NCBI RefSeq assembly: GCF_016937515.1
Contig: NZ_JAFHKM010000002.1
Span: 3,963,001-4,027,000, forward strand
DNA length: 64,000 nucleotides
Reading direction: 5' to 3'
Origin: Cohnella algarum
GTDB taxonomy: Bacteria; Bacillota; Bacilli; Paenibacillales; Paenibacillaceae
Below, one piece after another: positions 27,157-36,335 of this stretch. The first letter of the stretch is position 1, and every line of letters begins with the position of its first letter. The notes beneath the pieces are model-generated. The model saw only the letters and a list, made by a program, of their open reading frames with translations, was not told the DNA's origin and searched no databases. The position numbers and the translations under genes are program-made.

Positions 27157-28193
27157 ATGAATGAAAACGAGGAGACCGCGTTGCGGCAATATTTTCGCCG
27201 GCTTGCGGGAGAACTCGAAGGCTCGGGCGCGTTCAGCCCGGGCATGAATTGGGCGGAGTGGAGAAGCGGCCTGCTGGCCGGATTTCGGCGTCGGCTCGGC
27301 CCGTTTCCCTCGCGGGCGGCTGAGCTCGATCCCGTCTTGCTGGAACGGACGCCGTGCGACGGATACGTGCGCGAACGGGTCGAGATCACGACGTTCGACG
27401 GATTGCGGATGCCGCTGTACGTGCTGCTCCCGGAAGGAGCGGGAAACCGGCGCGGCCCCGCCGTACTCGCCATTCACGGCCACGGCTACGGAAGCCGGGA
27501 AATTTGCGGCCTGGAGCCCGACGGCTCGCCGCGCCGGGGGATCCGGGCCTGCACAAGGATTTCGCGGTTACGCTTGCGAGGCAGGGCTTCGTCGTCGCGG
27601 CGCCGGAGCTGCTCGGCTTCGGGGACCGGCGGTTTTCCCGGGACGCCGCGGAAGGGCCGGCCAAAAGCTCCTGCTACGCGATGTCGGTTCATCTCTTGAT
27701 GACGGGGCACACGCTCGCCGGGTACCGCGTCTACGAGACGATGCGCGCGCTCGACTACCTGTGCGGCAGAAGTGAAGTCGACGGCGACCGGATCGGCGCG
27801 ATGGGCATTTCGGGCGGAGGGCTGGTGGCCGCCTTTGCGTCCGCGTTGGACGAGCGGATTCGCAGGACCGTCGTCAGCGGGTATGCGAACACGTTCCGGG
27901 GAAGCATTCTGGACCGGGACCACTGCCTGGACAATTACGTGCCCGGCATTTTGCAAGAGGCCGAAATGCCCGAATTGATCGGACTGATCGCGCCGCGGGC
28001 GCTGCTGATCGAATCGGGGGACGAGGATCGCGTCTTCCCGGCCGCTTCGGCGCGGGAAGCCTATGCGAAGCTTCGCGAAATTTACGAGGCGGCGGGAGCG
28101 CCGGACCGGCTGGAGGCCGATTTTTTCGCGGGCGGCCACGAAATCGGCGGCGCCAAGGCGTTTGGCTGGCTGGGACGGCTGCATAACCGATGA
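27157..28193 (+). pseudogene. Alpha/beta hydrolase (acetyl-esterase-like), frameshifted
   Basis: The gene starts at ATG 27157 (MNENEETALRQYFRRL) and carries VLAIHGHGYGSREICGLEPDG, the oxyanion region. At the run of five G at 27536-27540 the frame breaks. The next frame resumes with GDPGLHKDFAVTLARQGFVV and contains the nucleophile elbow GISGGGLVAAF, ESGDEDRVFP with the Asp, and FFAGGHEIGG with the His, ending at 28193. Adding one G would restore a continuous reading frame of about 345 codons with a complete triad, resembling abhydrolase_7 / acetylxylan-esterase-like enzymes. The loss may be a real mutation, slippage or a sequencing error. Confidence 0.85.
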
Positions 28194-28249
28194 GCAGATG
28201 GAACAGACGAACAATGAACAAAATGAACGCCATCGAGGAGGAAGCGCGA

Positions 28250-29365
28250 ATGACGGCACCCCATGACCTTTTTTCCCGAAAAATCGCCGAAACGATCGCC
28301 GGGCAATGCGGCGAGGACGGCTACCATCCTTTCCCCTCGGGGCGCTGGTCCTATGTCGAAGGCATGCTGCTGATGGCCATGCGGCGGGCGGGCGTTCAGC
28401 TCGAGGAACCGGGCTACGTCGATTTTATGCGGCGTCATATGGATCTGTACGTTCAGGCGGACGGAACGATCCGTTCGTACTCGCTGGAGGAATACAATCT
28501 CGATCAGATCAATCAAGGAAAAAATTTGTTCCCGCTTTTGAGCGCGGACGACTCCCGATACGAGCGGGCGGCGCACTTGCTGGCGGCGCAGCTGATCGGG
28601 CAGCCGCGCACTTCGGAAGGCGGCTTCTGGCATAAAAAAGTGTACCCTTTTCAAATGTGGCTGGACGGCTTGTACATGGCGACCCCGTTTTTGGCCGAAT
28701 ACGCCAAGACGTTCGAGCGCCCGGATTTGACGGACGAGGCGGCGCATCAGCTGCTGTTGATCGAGCGGAAAACGCGCGATCCGCGAACCGGCTTGCTGTA
28801 TCACGGCTGGGACGAGGCGAGGGAGCAGGAATGGGCCGATCCCGTGACGGGAAGGTCGCCGAATTTCTGGAGCCGGGCGGTCGGGTGGTATGCGATGGCG
28901 GTCGTCGACGCGCTGGATTTTTTCCCGGTCGACCATCCGAAGCGGGGAACGATCGTCGGGGCGTTCCATCGGCTCTGCAAGGCGCTCGTCCGGGTGCAGG
29001 ACGCGGAAACCGGCCTGTGGCACCAGGTGCTCGACCAGGGCGGCCGCGAGGGCAACTATTTGGAAGCTTCCGGCTCGTGCATGTTCGTTTACGCGATGGC
29101 CAAAGGAATCCGCATGCGATATTTGGAGTCCGGCTTCCGGGATGCGGTCGCCAAAGGCTACGAGGGGATTCGGCGTCATTTGACGGAGGAGGACGAAACG
29201 GGCGTCCATTTGCATCGAATTTGCCATGGCGCGGGACTGAGCCATGACCGCAACGGGACGTTCGCCTATTACGTTTCGGAGAAAGTCGTTTCCGACAGCT
29301 ACATGGGGATCGCCCCGCTGCTGCTGGCATCGCTGGAGGTCGAACGGCTCTTGGCACCCCAATGA
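28250..29365 (+). CDS. Unsaturated glucuronyl/rhamnogalacturonyl hydrolase, GH105
   Basis: ATG 28250 has GGAGG eight bases upstream, giving 371 residues. GH105 enzymes hydrate the 4,5-unsaturated uronic acid at the end of lyase-derived oligosaccharides. The catalytic region is KVYPFQMWLDGLYMATPFLAEY, with the Asp of MWLDGLYM equivalent to the YteR catalytic Asp. FWSRAVGWYAMAVVDAL and EASGSCMFVYAMAKGI are also family blocks of the (alpha/alpha)6 barrel. No signal peptide, so cytoplasmic. It follows the broken esterase by 57 bp in one transcription direction and is convergent with uxuB/uxuA. Confidence 0.92.
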   Translation: MTAPHDLFSRKIAETIAGQCGEDGYHPFPSGRWSYVEGMLLMAMRRAGVQLEEPGYVDFMRRHMDLYVQADGTIRSYSLEEYNLDQINQGKNLFPLLSADDSRYERAAHLLAAQLIGQPRTSEGGFWHKKVYPFQMWLDGLYMATPFLAEYAKTFERPDLTDEAAHQLLLIERKTRDPRTGLLYHGWDEAREQEWADPVTGRSPNFWSRAVGWYAMAVVDALDFFPVDHPKRGTIVGAFHRLCKALVRVQDAETGLWHQVLDQGGREGNYLEASGSCMFVYAMAKGIRMRYLESGFRDAVAKGYEGIRRHLTEEDETGVHLHRICHGAGLSHDRNGTFAYYVSEKVVSDSYMGIAPLLLASLEVERLLAPQ

Positions 29366-29431
29366 AAAAACGCATCCGAACGGCTGCCGCCGCAAGGATG
29401 CGTTTGCGTTTTCGCCCGTTCCGGCCGGCGG

Positions 29432-30286
29432 CTATACCCCGGCGTAGGCCATGAAGCCGCCGTCCACGGGAACGACCGTGCCGGTGACGAAGCCGGACGT
29501 CTCGTCGTCCGCGAGCCACAGCAGCGTTCCGAGCAAATCCTCGGGCACGCCGAACCGCCTCATCGGCGTGTGCGAAATGATTTTTCCCGACCGTTCGGTA
29601 AGCGTTCCGTCCTCCTTGACGAGCAAGCCGCGGTTTTGCTCCGTCAGGAAAAAGCCGGGGGCGATCGCGTTCACGCGAATGTTGGATTCGGCCAAATGAA
29701 CGGCCAGCCACTGCGTGAAGTTGTTGATCGCGGCTTTGGCCGCGCTGTAGGCGGGCACCTTCGTCATCGGCGAAGGCGCGCTCATGGAGGAGACGTTCAG
29801 AACGACGCCGCCCCCGCGTTCCGCCATCGGCCGCGTGAAGATTTGGGTCGGGATCATCGTTCCCATGAAGTTCAGGTCGAGCACGTTGCGGAAGCCGGGA
29901 ACGCTCAAGTCGAAGAACGTCGTGATCCCCTCCGCGTTCAAATCCTCAAGCTTCAAAATTTCGTTCGACGTGTTGGCGCTCGGGTGGTTGCCGCCGGCGC
30001 CGTTGAGCAAAATGTCGCACGGGCCGAGCTTTTCGCTCACGACGCGCTCCGCCTCGCGGACGCTGTCCGCGCTCGTAACGTCGCAAGCGACCGCGATCGC
30101 GGCGCCGCCGGCCTCCCGGATTTCGCGGGCGACCCGCTCGCCCTTGTCCGGCGTCCGGTTCAGCACCGCGACTTTGACCCCTTGCCGGGCGAGCTCGGCC
30201 GCCATGACGCGGCACAGCACGCCGGCGCCGCCGGTTATGACGGCGATTTTGCCTTCAAGAGACGGATGCTTCGGAAGTCCGCTCAT
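29432..30286 (-). CDS. uxuB: D-mannonate oxidoreductase, SDR type (UxuB/YjmF-like)
   Basis: This 284-residue short-chain dehydrogenase should interconvert fructuronate and mannonate with NAD(H). ATG 30286 (AAGGGG upstream) gives [20 protein letters not shown]. It has a [12 protein letters not shown] nucleotide loop like YjmF proteins, [14 protein letters not shown], the Ser of NVSSMSA, and the catalytic YSAAKAA. It ends [13 protein letters not shown]. Its start lies inside the last 32 bases of uxuA, so translation is coupled. YjmF of Bacillus is the functional model; specificity here is inferred from the partner gene. Confidence 0.9.
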   Translation of the reverse strand: MSGLPKHPSLEGKIAVITGGAGVLCRVMAAELARQGVKVAVLNRTPDKGERVAREIREAGGAAIAVACDVTSADSVREAERVVSEKLGPCDILLNGAGGNHPSANTSNEILKLEDLNAEGITTFFDLSVPGFRNVLDLNFMGTMIPTQIFTRPMAERGGGVVLNVSSMSAPSPMTKVPAYSAAKAAINNFTQWLAVHLAESNIRVNAIAPGFFLTEQNRGLLVKEDGTLTERSGKIISHTPMRRFGVPEDLLGTLLWLADDETSGFVTGTVVPVDGGFMAYAGV

Positions 30287-31370
30287 CGGATCCCCTTCCT
30301 TCCTCGAATGGGTTAGAATGACGGGTCGCGTCCCAAAGGCCCCACAAGTACATGATGCCAAGCGCGCGATCGTACAGGCCGTAACCGGGGCGGCACTTCT
30401 CTCCCCAAATATGGCGGCCGTGATCGGGACGCGCGTAACCGGCAAAGCCGACGTCGCGATAGGCTTTGACGATGCCGGCAATGTCGACCGTGCCGTCCTG
30501 CGTGCGGTGCGACGTTTCAATGAAGTCGCCGTTATCGTACACGCGGACGTTGCGGATATGCGCGAACGGGATGCGGTCCGCGAATTCATGGATCATCCCG
30601 ACGATGTCGTTCGCCGGATTCGAGCCGAGCGAGCCGCTGCAAAGCGTAATGCCGCTATAAGGGCTGTCGTGCAGCTTCAGGAAGCGGCGAAGATTGGCTT
30701 GGTTCGTCATGATCCGCGGCAGCCCGAACACCGGCCACGGCGGATCGTCCGGATGGATGGCCATCTTGATGCCGTGCCTGGCCGCGACGGGAACGACCTC
30801 GTCCAGGAAGTATTTCAGATGGCTCCACAAGTCTTCCTCGGAGACGTTCTTGTAGGCTTCGAACAGGGACGCCAGCCGGGCCAGGCGCTCCGGCTCCCAT
30901 CCGGGCATCGTGAACTCGGGATTGGCGTTGATTTTGCCGGCCATCTCGAACGGATCGATGTCGTCGATCCGGCTTTTTTCGTAAAACATCGCGGTCGAGC
31001 CGTCTTCCAATTCCTTGTGCAGGTCGGTTCGCAGCCAGTCGAAGACGGGCATGAAGTTATAGCAAATGACTTTGGCGCCGACCTGCCCGAGCTTTTCGAT
31101 CGTTTTCTTGTAATTTTCGATATAAACGTCGCGGCCGGGCCGCCCCAGCTTGATGTCCTCATGAACGTTGACGCTTTCCACGACCTCGATGTGGAAGCCG
31201 GCCGCATGCGCCTTATCGCGCATTTCCAATATTTTGTCCATCGGCCATTCCTCGCCCGCCGGGACGTCGTGCAGCGACCAGACGATGCCTTCGACGCCGG
31301 GAATTTGCCTGATCTGGTCCAGCGTAACGGTATCGTTGCCCTCTCCGAACCAACGAAAAACCATTCTCAT
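30255..31370 (-). CDS. uxuA: Mannonate dehydratase
   Basis: This enzyme dehydrates D-mannonate to 2-keto-3-deoxygluconate in the glucuronate pathway. ATG 31370 gives 371 residues starting [25 protein letters not shown], the family signature. It shows [38 protein letters not shown], the metal-ligand His region, [11 protein letters not shown] and the late [13 protein letters not shown]. It lies 8 bp after the GntR gene and overlaps uxuB, forming gntR-uxuA-uxuB. It would process glucuronate released by the GH67 enzyme coded on the opposite strand. Confidence 0.95.
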   Translation of the reverse strand: MRMVFRWFGEGNDTVTLDQIRQIPGVEGIVWSLHDVPAGEEWPMDKILEMRDKAHAAGFHIEVVESVNVHEDIKLGRPGRDVYIENYKKTIEKLGQVGAKVICYNFMPVFDWLRTDLHKELEDGSTAMFYEKSRIDDIDPFEMAGKINANPEFTMPGWEPERLARLASLFEAYKNVSEEDLWSHLKYFLDEVVPVAARHGIKMAIHPDDPPWPVFGLPRIMTNQANLRRFLKLHDSPYSGITLCSGSLGSNPANDIVGMIHEFADRIPFAHIRNVRVYDNGDFIETSHRTQDGTVDIAGIVKAYRDVGFAGYARPDHGRHIWGEKCRPGYGLYDRALGIMYLWGLWDATRHSNPFEEGRGSDERTSEASVS

Positions 31371-31378
31371 GCCGGCGT

Positions 31379-32065
31379 TTATCCCCCTTGTTTGAAATAG
31401 TGCGGAAATTGCTCCATGAGCGCCGCCTGGTCCTTGACGCTGAGAAGCAAATGCTCCTGCATCGTGCCGGCGGCCGCATCGGCGTCGCCCGCCTCGATTG
31501 CCCGCACCATCCGCTCGTGCTGCTCGTACACGTGGCTCCATTGATGGGCGGAAACGAGGCGAAGCAGGCGCGCGCGGTTCAAATGGGCGTTGATTTGCTG
31601 GATGGCGATCCAGGTGTTCAGCTTGCCGCAGCCCTCGAACAGCGTCCGGTGAAACGCTTCGTCCAGCTCGAACAGGGCCATGTCGTCCTGCCGCTCCATG
31701 CCTTCAAGCTGCTTGCGCAAGTTGCTTCGCAGAGCCTCGAGCGATTCCGCCGGGAATTCGTCGCAAGCAAGCCGAATGACCGCCTTCTCCAGCTGTTCCC
31801 GCATAAAGCGGGCCTCCTCGACCTGATTCGGGTCGATCAGGGAGACGAACGTTCCCCGCTGGGGCAGCACTTGAACGAGCCCTTCCTGCGCAAGCCGCAG
31901 GAAACTTTCGCGCACGGGCGTACGACTGACGTTAAAAGCCGAAGCCGATTCTTTTTCCGATAACGCGGTGCCGGGAGGCAGCTCCAGGTTCAAAATCTGG
32001 TTTTTCAGCTTCGCATAGACGAAATCCTTTGCGGAAACCGCCGACGTCGGGTCGAAAAATGACAT
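31379..32065 (-). CDS. GntR family regulator with FCD domain (UxuR/ExuR-like role)
   Basis: This 228-residue regulator has an N-terminal winged HTH (AKDFVYAKLKNQILNLELPPGTALSEKES; FNVSRTPVRESFLRLAQEGLV) and a C-terminal all-helical FCD sensor domain from about 85 (EARFMREQLEKAVIRLA; FELDEAFHRTLFEG; HERMVRAIEAGDADAA). FCD domains bind carboxylic acids through a metal held by Asp/His. It is the first gene of gntR-uxuA-uxuB and divergent from aguA. The 30-bp palindrome between them is its likely operator, with glucuronate, fructuronate or mannonate as plausible effectors. Confidence 0.92.
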   Translation of the reverse strand: MSFFDPTSAVSAKDFVYAKLKNQILNLELPPGTALSEKESASAFNVSRTPVRESFLRLAQEGLVQVLPQRGTFVSLIDPNQVEEARFMREQLEKAVIRLACDEFPAESLEALRSNLRKQLEGMERQDDMALFELDEAFHRTLFEGCGKLNTWIAIQQINAHLNRARLLRLVSAHQWSHVYEQHERMVRAIEAGDADAAAGTMQEHLLLSVKDQAALMEQFPHYFKQGG

Positions 32066-32085
32066 GGTCGTTCACTCCTTCTATT

Positions 32086-32115
32086 CCATACTACCACACT
32101 TGTATGGTAGTATGG
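32086..32115. promoter_or_regulatory. 30-bp palindrome, probable GntR operator
   Basis: CCATACTACCACAC and GTATGGTAGTATGG are inverted 14-bp arms with one mismatch and a 2-bp centre. It lies 20 bp upstream of gntR and 58 bp upstream of aguA, so one dimer or two could control both directions. Near-perfect symmetry in a divergent intergenic region is the evidence. Confidence 0.75.
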
Positions 32116-32173
32116 AACCGAGAAATACGATCGATTGGAACGACGTATTCATACATCGAGGAGGATATCAATT

Positions 32174-34243
32174 ATGGAACATGCAGCAAAAGCCCCGAAG
32201 CCGGCCGGATACGAAGCCTGGCTGGCCCATCCGCCGATCGCCGGCTCCGAGCGGACGAAGCGGATCGTTTCCCGGACGGGGACGATCGACGCTCCCGAGC
32301 GGGAGCTTTGCGTGGCGACCGCAGCGGCGGAGCTGGAGGAAGGAATCGCCAGGCTGACCGGAACGCGGCCGGCAAGAGGAACTCCGCGGGACGACGCGCG
32401 CGGCATCGCGATCGGAACGTTCGCGGGCAACGCGGCCGCGAGGGAGCTGTTCAGCGCGGAAGAACAAGCCGCCGTCGCCGAGGAAGGGTACCGCATCCGC
32501 GCGAACGGCCGGACGATCGCGATCGCCGGGACGACGGCCCGCGGCGCGCTGTACGGAGCGTTTCATTTCCTCCGGCTGCTGCGGGCGGGAGCGGACCTGG
32601 AAACGCTTGACATCGCCGAAAATCCCGCCAACGGAATCCGGATGATCAACCAATGGGACAACATCGACGGGAGCATCGAGCGCGGCTATGCCGGCGGCTC
32701 GATATTTTACCGGAACGACGACATCGCGGACGACCTGTCCCGCGTTCGCGACTATGCGCGGCTGCTCGCTTCCGTCGGGCTGAACGCCATCGCGATCAAT
32801 AATGTGAACGTTCACAAATACGAAACGATGTTTTTGACGGAGCGGTTTTTGCCGAAAATCGCCCGCATTGCCGAGACGTTCCGCGCCTACGGCATCCGCA
32901 CGTGCCTCAGCGTCAACTTCGCGGCGCCGATCGAAGTCGGCGGGCTCTCGACGGCGGACCCGCTGGAGCCGTCCGTGCAGGCGTGGTGGAAGGAGAAGGC
33001 CGCGGATATTTACCGCCATATCCCCGATTTCGGCGGCTTTCTCGTGAAGGCCGACTCGGAAAACCGGCCGGGACCGTTCACGTACGGCCGCGATCACGCG
33101 GACGGAGCCAACCTGCTGGCGGACGCCCTGCGGCCGTTCGGCGGGCTCGTCTTCTGGCGCTGCTTCGTTTACGACTGCAAGCAGGACTGGCGCGACCGGA
33201 AAACCGACCGCGCCCGCGCCGCCTACGACCATTTCACCCCGCTGGACGGAAGGTTCGCGGACAACGTCATCCTTCAGGTGAAAAACGGGCCGATGGACTT
33301 TCAGGTGCGGGAGCCGGTATCGCCGCTGTTCGGCGCAATGCCGAACACGAACATGGCAATCGAGTTCCAGATTACCCAGGAGTACACCGGCCAGCAGCGC
33401 CATCTGTGCTATCTCGTGCCGCAATGGAAGGAAGCGCTCGATTTCGAGACGTACGCCCGCGGCGAAGGCTCCGCGGTCAAACGGATCGCGGACGGCTCCC
33501 TGTTCGGCAGGCCGCACGGGGGCTTCGCGGCCGTTTCCAACATCGGCGACGATCCGAACTGGACGGGCCACCCGCTGGCGCAGGCGAATCTGTACGGCTA
33601 CGGGCGATTGGCCTGGAACCCCGATCTTTCGTCGGAGGCGATCGCGGACGAATGGATCGGCCTGACGTTCGGCGACGACGAACGGGTGCTTCAAGCCGTC
33701 CGGGGCATGCTGCTCGATTCGTGGAGCATCTACGAATCGTACACCGCGCCGCTCGGCGTCGGCTGGATGGTGACCCCGCATTTCCATTACGGGCCGGACC
33801 CGGACGGCTACGAATATTCGATGTGGGGCACGTATCACTTCGCGGACTGCAAGGGCATCGGCGTCGACCGGACGAAGGCGACCGGAACGGGGTACGCGGC
33901 GCAGTACAAGGGAGCCAATTTCGAGCGGTTCGAGTCGCTCGCCGATACGCCCGACGACCTGCTGCTGTTTTTCCACCACGTGCCTTATACGCACGTCCTT
34001 CGTTCGGGCAAAACCGTCATCCAGCACATTTACGATAGCCGGTTCGAGGGAGCGGAACGGGCGGAGGAGCTCGTTCGGCGGTGGAGAGCGCTGGAAGGGC
34101 TCATCGACGAAGGCATCTTCGCGCAAGCGGAAAGCCGGTTCCGGGAGCAGGCCAAGCACGCGAAGGAGTGGCGCGACGTGCTGAACACGTACTTTTTCCG
34201 CAAAAGCGGCATTCCCGACGCCCGCGGCCGCACCATTTACTAA
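32174..34243 (+). CDS. aguA: Alpha-glucuronidase, GH67
   Basis: This enzyme removes 4-O-methylglucuronate from the non-reducing end of xylo-oligosaccharides (aldouronates) inside the cell. ATG 32174 with GGAGG nine bases upstream gives 689 residues without a signal peptide. Landmarks are [55 protein letters not shown]-type core [36 protein letters not shown] with catalytic-region acids, and [20 protein letters not shown]. The C-terminal helical domain is complete. It is divergent from gntR-uxuA-uxuB and ends at a terminator 15 bp later. It supplies glucuronate for UxuA/UxuB. Confidence 0.96.
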   Translation: MEHAAKAPKPAGYEAWLAHPPIAGSERTKRIVSRTGTIDAPERELCVATAAAELEEGIARLTGTRPARGTPRDDARGIAIGTFAGNAAARELFSAEEQAAVAEEGYRIRANGRTIAIAGTTARGALYGAFHFLRLLRAGADLETLDIAENPANGIRMINQWDNIDGSIERGYAGGSIFYRNDDIADDLSRVRDYARLLASVGLNAIAINNVNVHKYETMFLTERFLPKIARIAETFRAYGIRTCLSVNFAAPIEVGGLSTADPLEPSVQAWWKEKAADIYRHIPDFGGFLVKADSENRPGPFTYGRDHADGANLLADALRPFGGLVFWRCFVYDCKQDWRDRKTDRARAAYDHFTPLDGRFADNVILQVKNGPMDFQVREPVSPLFGAMPNTNMAIEFQITQEYTGQQRHLCYLVPQWKEALDFETYARGEGSAVKRIADGSLFGRPHGGFAAVSNIGDDPNWTGHPLAQANLYGYGRLAWNPDLSSEAIADEWIGLTFGDDERVLQAVRGMLLDSWSIYESYTAPLGVGWMVTPHFHYGPDPDGYEYSMWGTYHFADCKGIGVDRTKATGTGYAAQYKGANFERFESLADTPDDLLLFFHHVPYTHVLRSGKTVIQHIYDSRFEGAERAEELVRRWRALEGLIDEGIFAQAESRFREQAKHAKEWRDVLNTYFFRKSGIPDARGRTIY

Positions 34244-34257
34244 AGCTCGGAATCAAG

Positions 34258-34287
34258 TCCGAAGAGGCCCGAGGCCTCTTTTTTTTC
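34258..34287 (+). terminator. Terminator after aguA
   Basis: AAGAGGCC, loop CGA, GGCCTCTT followed by TTTTTT. A textbook intrinsic terminator. Confidence 0.9.
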
Positions 34288-34307
34288 GTTATTTTTTAAA
34301 AGAATTC

Positions 34308-34350
34308 GTGCATTTCTCTTCTACTGCCGCGGCGGCGGCTTTTCCTATAA
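34308..34350 (+). promoter_or_regulatory. Promoter of the aldouronate-type importer with shared 17-bp element
   Basis: GTGCATTTCTCTTCTAC at 34308-34324 is followed 21 bp later by TATAAT. The identical 17-mer occurs at 38106-38122 in front of the binding-protein gene with the same spacing to a -10. No good -35 is seen, which suits an activator-dependent promoter; the YesN-type regulator at 39631 is the likely activator. Confidence 0.7.
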
Positions 34351-34387
34351 TGGAACTACACAAAGAGAGACATGAGGTGAAGTCCGC

Positions 34388-35365
34388 ATGAGCCGTACCG
34401 CCAACGCAACGACCGCAAGCGGCAGCAAGCCCGGCCGCGCAGCCCCGAAGAAGCGCGGCCGCTTCTGGAGCCGATGGGAAACGCCGGGAATCGGCTATTT
34501 GTTCATTTCCCCGTGGCTGATCGGATTTTTCCTGCTCACGTTTTATCCGATGGCGCTGTCCTTGTACTACTCCTTTACCGACTATACGCTGATGAAACCG
34601 ATCGAATGGATCGGCTTTCGCAATTACGAGCGGATTTTCACGGCCGACGACAAGTTCATTCAATCGGTCAAAGTGACCTTCCTTTACGTGCTCGGCTCCG
34701 TCCCGCTCAAGCTGATCGCGGCGCTGCTTGTCGCGATGGCTCTCGCCAAAGCGGTCAAAGGCATTTCCGCCTACCGCATCGCGATTTACTTTCCGTCGCT
34801 CATCGGCGGGAGCATCGCCGTATCGATGCTGTGGCGCAACATTTTCGGCGTGGACGGCTCGTTCAACAGCTTGCTGGGCGCGCTCGGGATCGAAGGAACC
34901 GGCTGGATCAGCAATCCGAAAACGGCGCTCTGGTCGCTGATCGTCCTGACCGTCTGGCAGTTCGGCTCCTCGATGGTCATTTTCCTGGCCGGCCTCAAGC
35001 AAATTCCCCGGGACCTGTACGAAGCTTCGAGCGTCGACGGGGCGAACCGGTTCGTGCAATTTTTCCGGATTACGCTGCCGATGCTGTCGCCGACGCTGTA
35101 TTTCAACTTCATCATGGGCGTCATCAACGGCTTCCAAATGTTCACGTCGGCCTACGTCATCACGAACGGCGGACCGATGAATTCGACGCTCGTTTACGCC
35201 GTCTACCTGTACGAACGCGCCTTCAGCCGCTACCAGCTGGGCTACGCTTCGGCGCTTGCCTGGATCATGCTCGTCGTCATCGCCGTCATTGCAGGCTTGA
35301 TCGCCGCGACTTCGAAATACTGGGTGTTTTACGAGACGGACGCCGGAAGGAGGAAACGCAAATGA
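34388..35365 (+). CDS. Carbohydrate ABC transporter permease (MalF/UgpA type)
   Basis: This 325-residue permease has a basic N-terminal tail of about 30 residues, then IGYLFISPWLIGFFLLTFYPMALSLYYSFTDYTL. The EAA-type loop is IPRDLYEASSVDGANRFVQFFRITLPML. Six helices are expected. It is the first gene of the importer and its stop overlaps the second permease start (ATGA). Its neighbours, GH67 and the uronate genes, suggest uptake of aldouronates or xylo-oligosaccharides. The ATPase is not encoded here. Confidence 0.93.
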   Translation: MSRTANATTASGSKPGRAAPKKRGRFWSRWETPGIGYLFISPWLIGFFLLTFYPMALSLYYSFTDYTLMKPIEWIGFRNYERIFTADDKFIQSVKVTFLYVLGSVPLKLIAALLVAMALAKAVKGISAYRIAIYFPSLIGGSIAVSMLWRNIFGVDGSFNSLLGALGIEGTGWISNPKTALWSLIVLTVWQFGSSMVIFLAGLKQIPRDLYEASSVDGANRFVQFFRITLPMLSPTLYFNFIMGVINGFQMFTSAYVITNGGPMNSTLVYAVYLYERAFSRYQLGYASALAWIMLVVIAVIAGLIAATSKYWVFYETDAGRRKRK

Positions 35366-36204
35366 GCTTGAAAATGAAGGGCGGCATCCGCCACGTCCTG
35401 CTGACCCTTTTCAGCCTCGCGATGGTGTATCCCGTCTTCTGGTGGGTCGGCGCTTCCCTGAAGTCCAACGAAGAGCTGTCCTCGGCCAACCTGTTTCCGT
35501 CCAAGCCGCTCTGGAGCAATTTCGTCGACGGCTGGAACGCCATTCCGGGCTATACGTTCACCGATTTTTATTTGAACACGTTCGGCCTGGAGCTGGCGGT
35601 GCTGATCACGACCATCTTCTCCTGCACGCTCGTGGCGTTCGGGTTCGCGAGGTTGGATTTTCCGTTAAAAAATTTCTGGTTCGCCATTTTGATGCTGACG
35701 CTCATGCTTCCCGCGCAGGTGCTCATTATTCCGCAGTACGCCATGTTCCATCAGTTCGGCTGGGTCAACACCTATTGGCCGTTCATCGTCCCGCACTTGC
35801 TCGCCTCGGGGGCGGGCGGCACCTTCTTCGTCTTTTTGCTCATCCAGTTTATTCGCGGCGTTCCCCGCGAGCTGGACGAATCGGCGAAAATCGACGGCTG
35901 CTCCTGGTTCGGCATCTACTGGCGGATCGTCATGCCGCTCACCAAACCGGCCATCGTCACGGTGTCGATCTTCTGCTTCCTCTGGAACTGGGATGACTTC
36001 CTCGGTCATTTGCTGTATATTAATTCAGTCGAGAAATACACGGTCGGCCTCGCGCTGAAAATGATCAACGACGCGCAATCCGGCATGCAGTGGGGCCAGG
36101 TTCTGGCCATGTCGCTCGTTTCGATCGTGCCGGCGACGATCGTGTTCGCCTTCGCGCAGAAGCAACTGGTCGAAGGCGTGGCGACGACGGGGATCAAAGG
36201 ATAA
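35362..36204 (+). CDS. Carbohydrate ABC transporter permease (MalG type)
   Basis: This 280-residue permease starts MSLKMKGGIRHVLLTLFSLAMVYPVFWWV and has the EAA-type loop VPRELDESAKIDGCSWFGIYWRIVMPLT. It ends LVEGVATTGIKG. The ATG overlaps the preceding stop by four bases. A GC-rich hairpin and a terminator separate it from the sensor kinase gene that follows, so the kinase is probably transcribed separately. Confidence 0.93.
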   Translation: MSLKMKGGIRHVLLTLFSLAMVYPVFWWVGASLKSNEELSSANLFPSKPLWSNFVDGWNAIPGYTFTDFYLNTFGLELAVLITTIFSCTLVAFGFARLDFPLKNFWFAILMLTLMLPAQVLIIPQYAMFHQFGWVNTYWPFIVPHLLASGAGGTFFVFLLIQFIRGVPRELDESAKIDGCSWFGIYWRIVMPLTKPAIVTVSIFCFLWNWDDFLGHLLYINSVEKYTVGLALKMINDAQSGMQWGQVLAMSLVSIVPATIVFAFAQKQLVEGVATTGIKG

Positions 36205-36251
36205 GCGCGCGGGAGCGGATCGCTCCCGTTGCGTTTCGATAGGCAAGAAAC

Positions 36252-36280
36252 GAAAAAGCGACGGTTATCGTTGCTTTTTT
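36252..36280 (+). terminator. Terminator after the second permease gene
   Basis: AAAAAGCGACG pairs with CGTTGCTTTTTT around GTTAT. A second GC-rich hairpin (CGGGAGCG/CGCTCCCG) lies just upstream at 36210-36228. Confidence 0.75.
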
Positions 36281-36335
36281 GGCGTATTCGAGGCTGCAAG
36301 CATCAAGGCGAGGGGAGCGATGGCGAACGGCGGCC

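Noticed and set aside
27079..27483. Longer AraC protein starting at 27483
   Set aside because: The extra part is antisense to the hydrolase gene. GTG 27078 has a strong ribosome site and gives a normal family length.
31371..31541. Longer N-terminal extension of mannonate dehydratase
   Set aside because: The open frame continues upstream but overlaps the GntR gene and lacks family sequence; [12 protein letters not shown] is the normal start.
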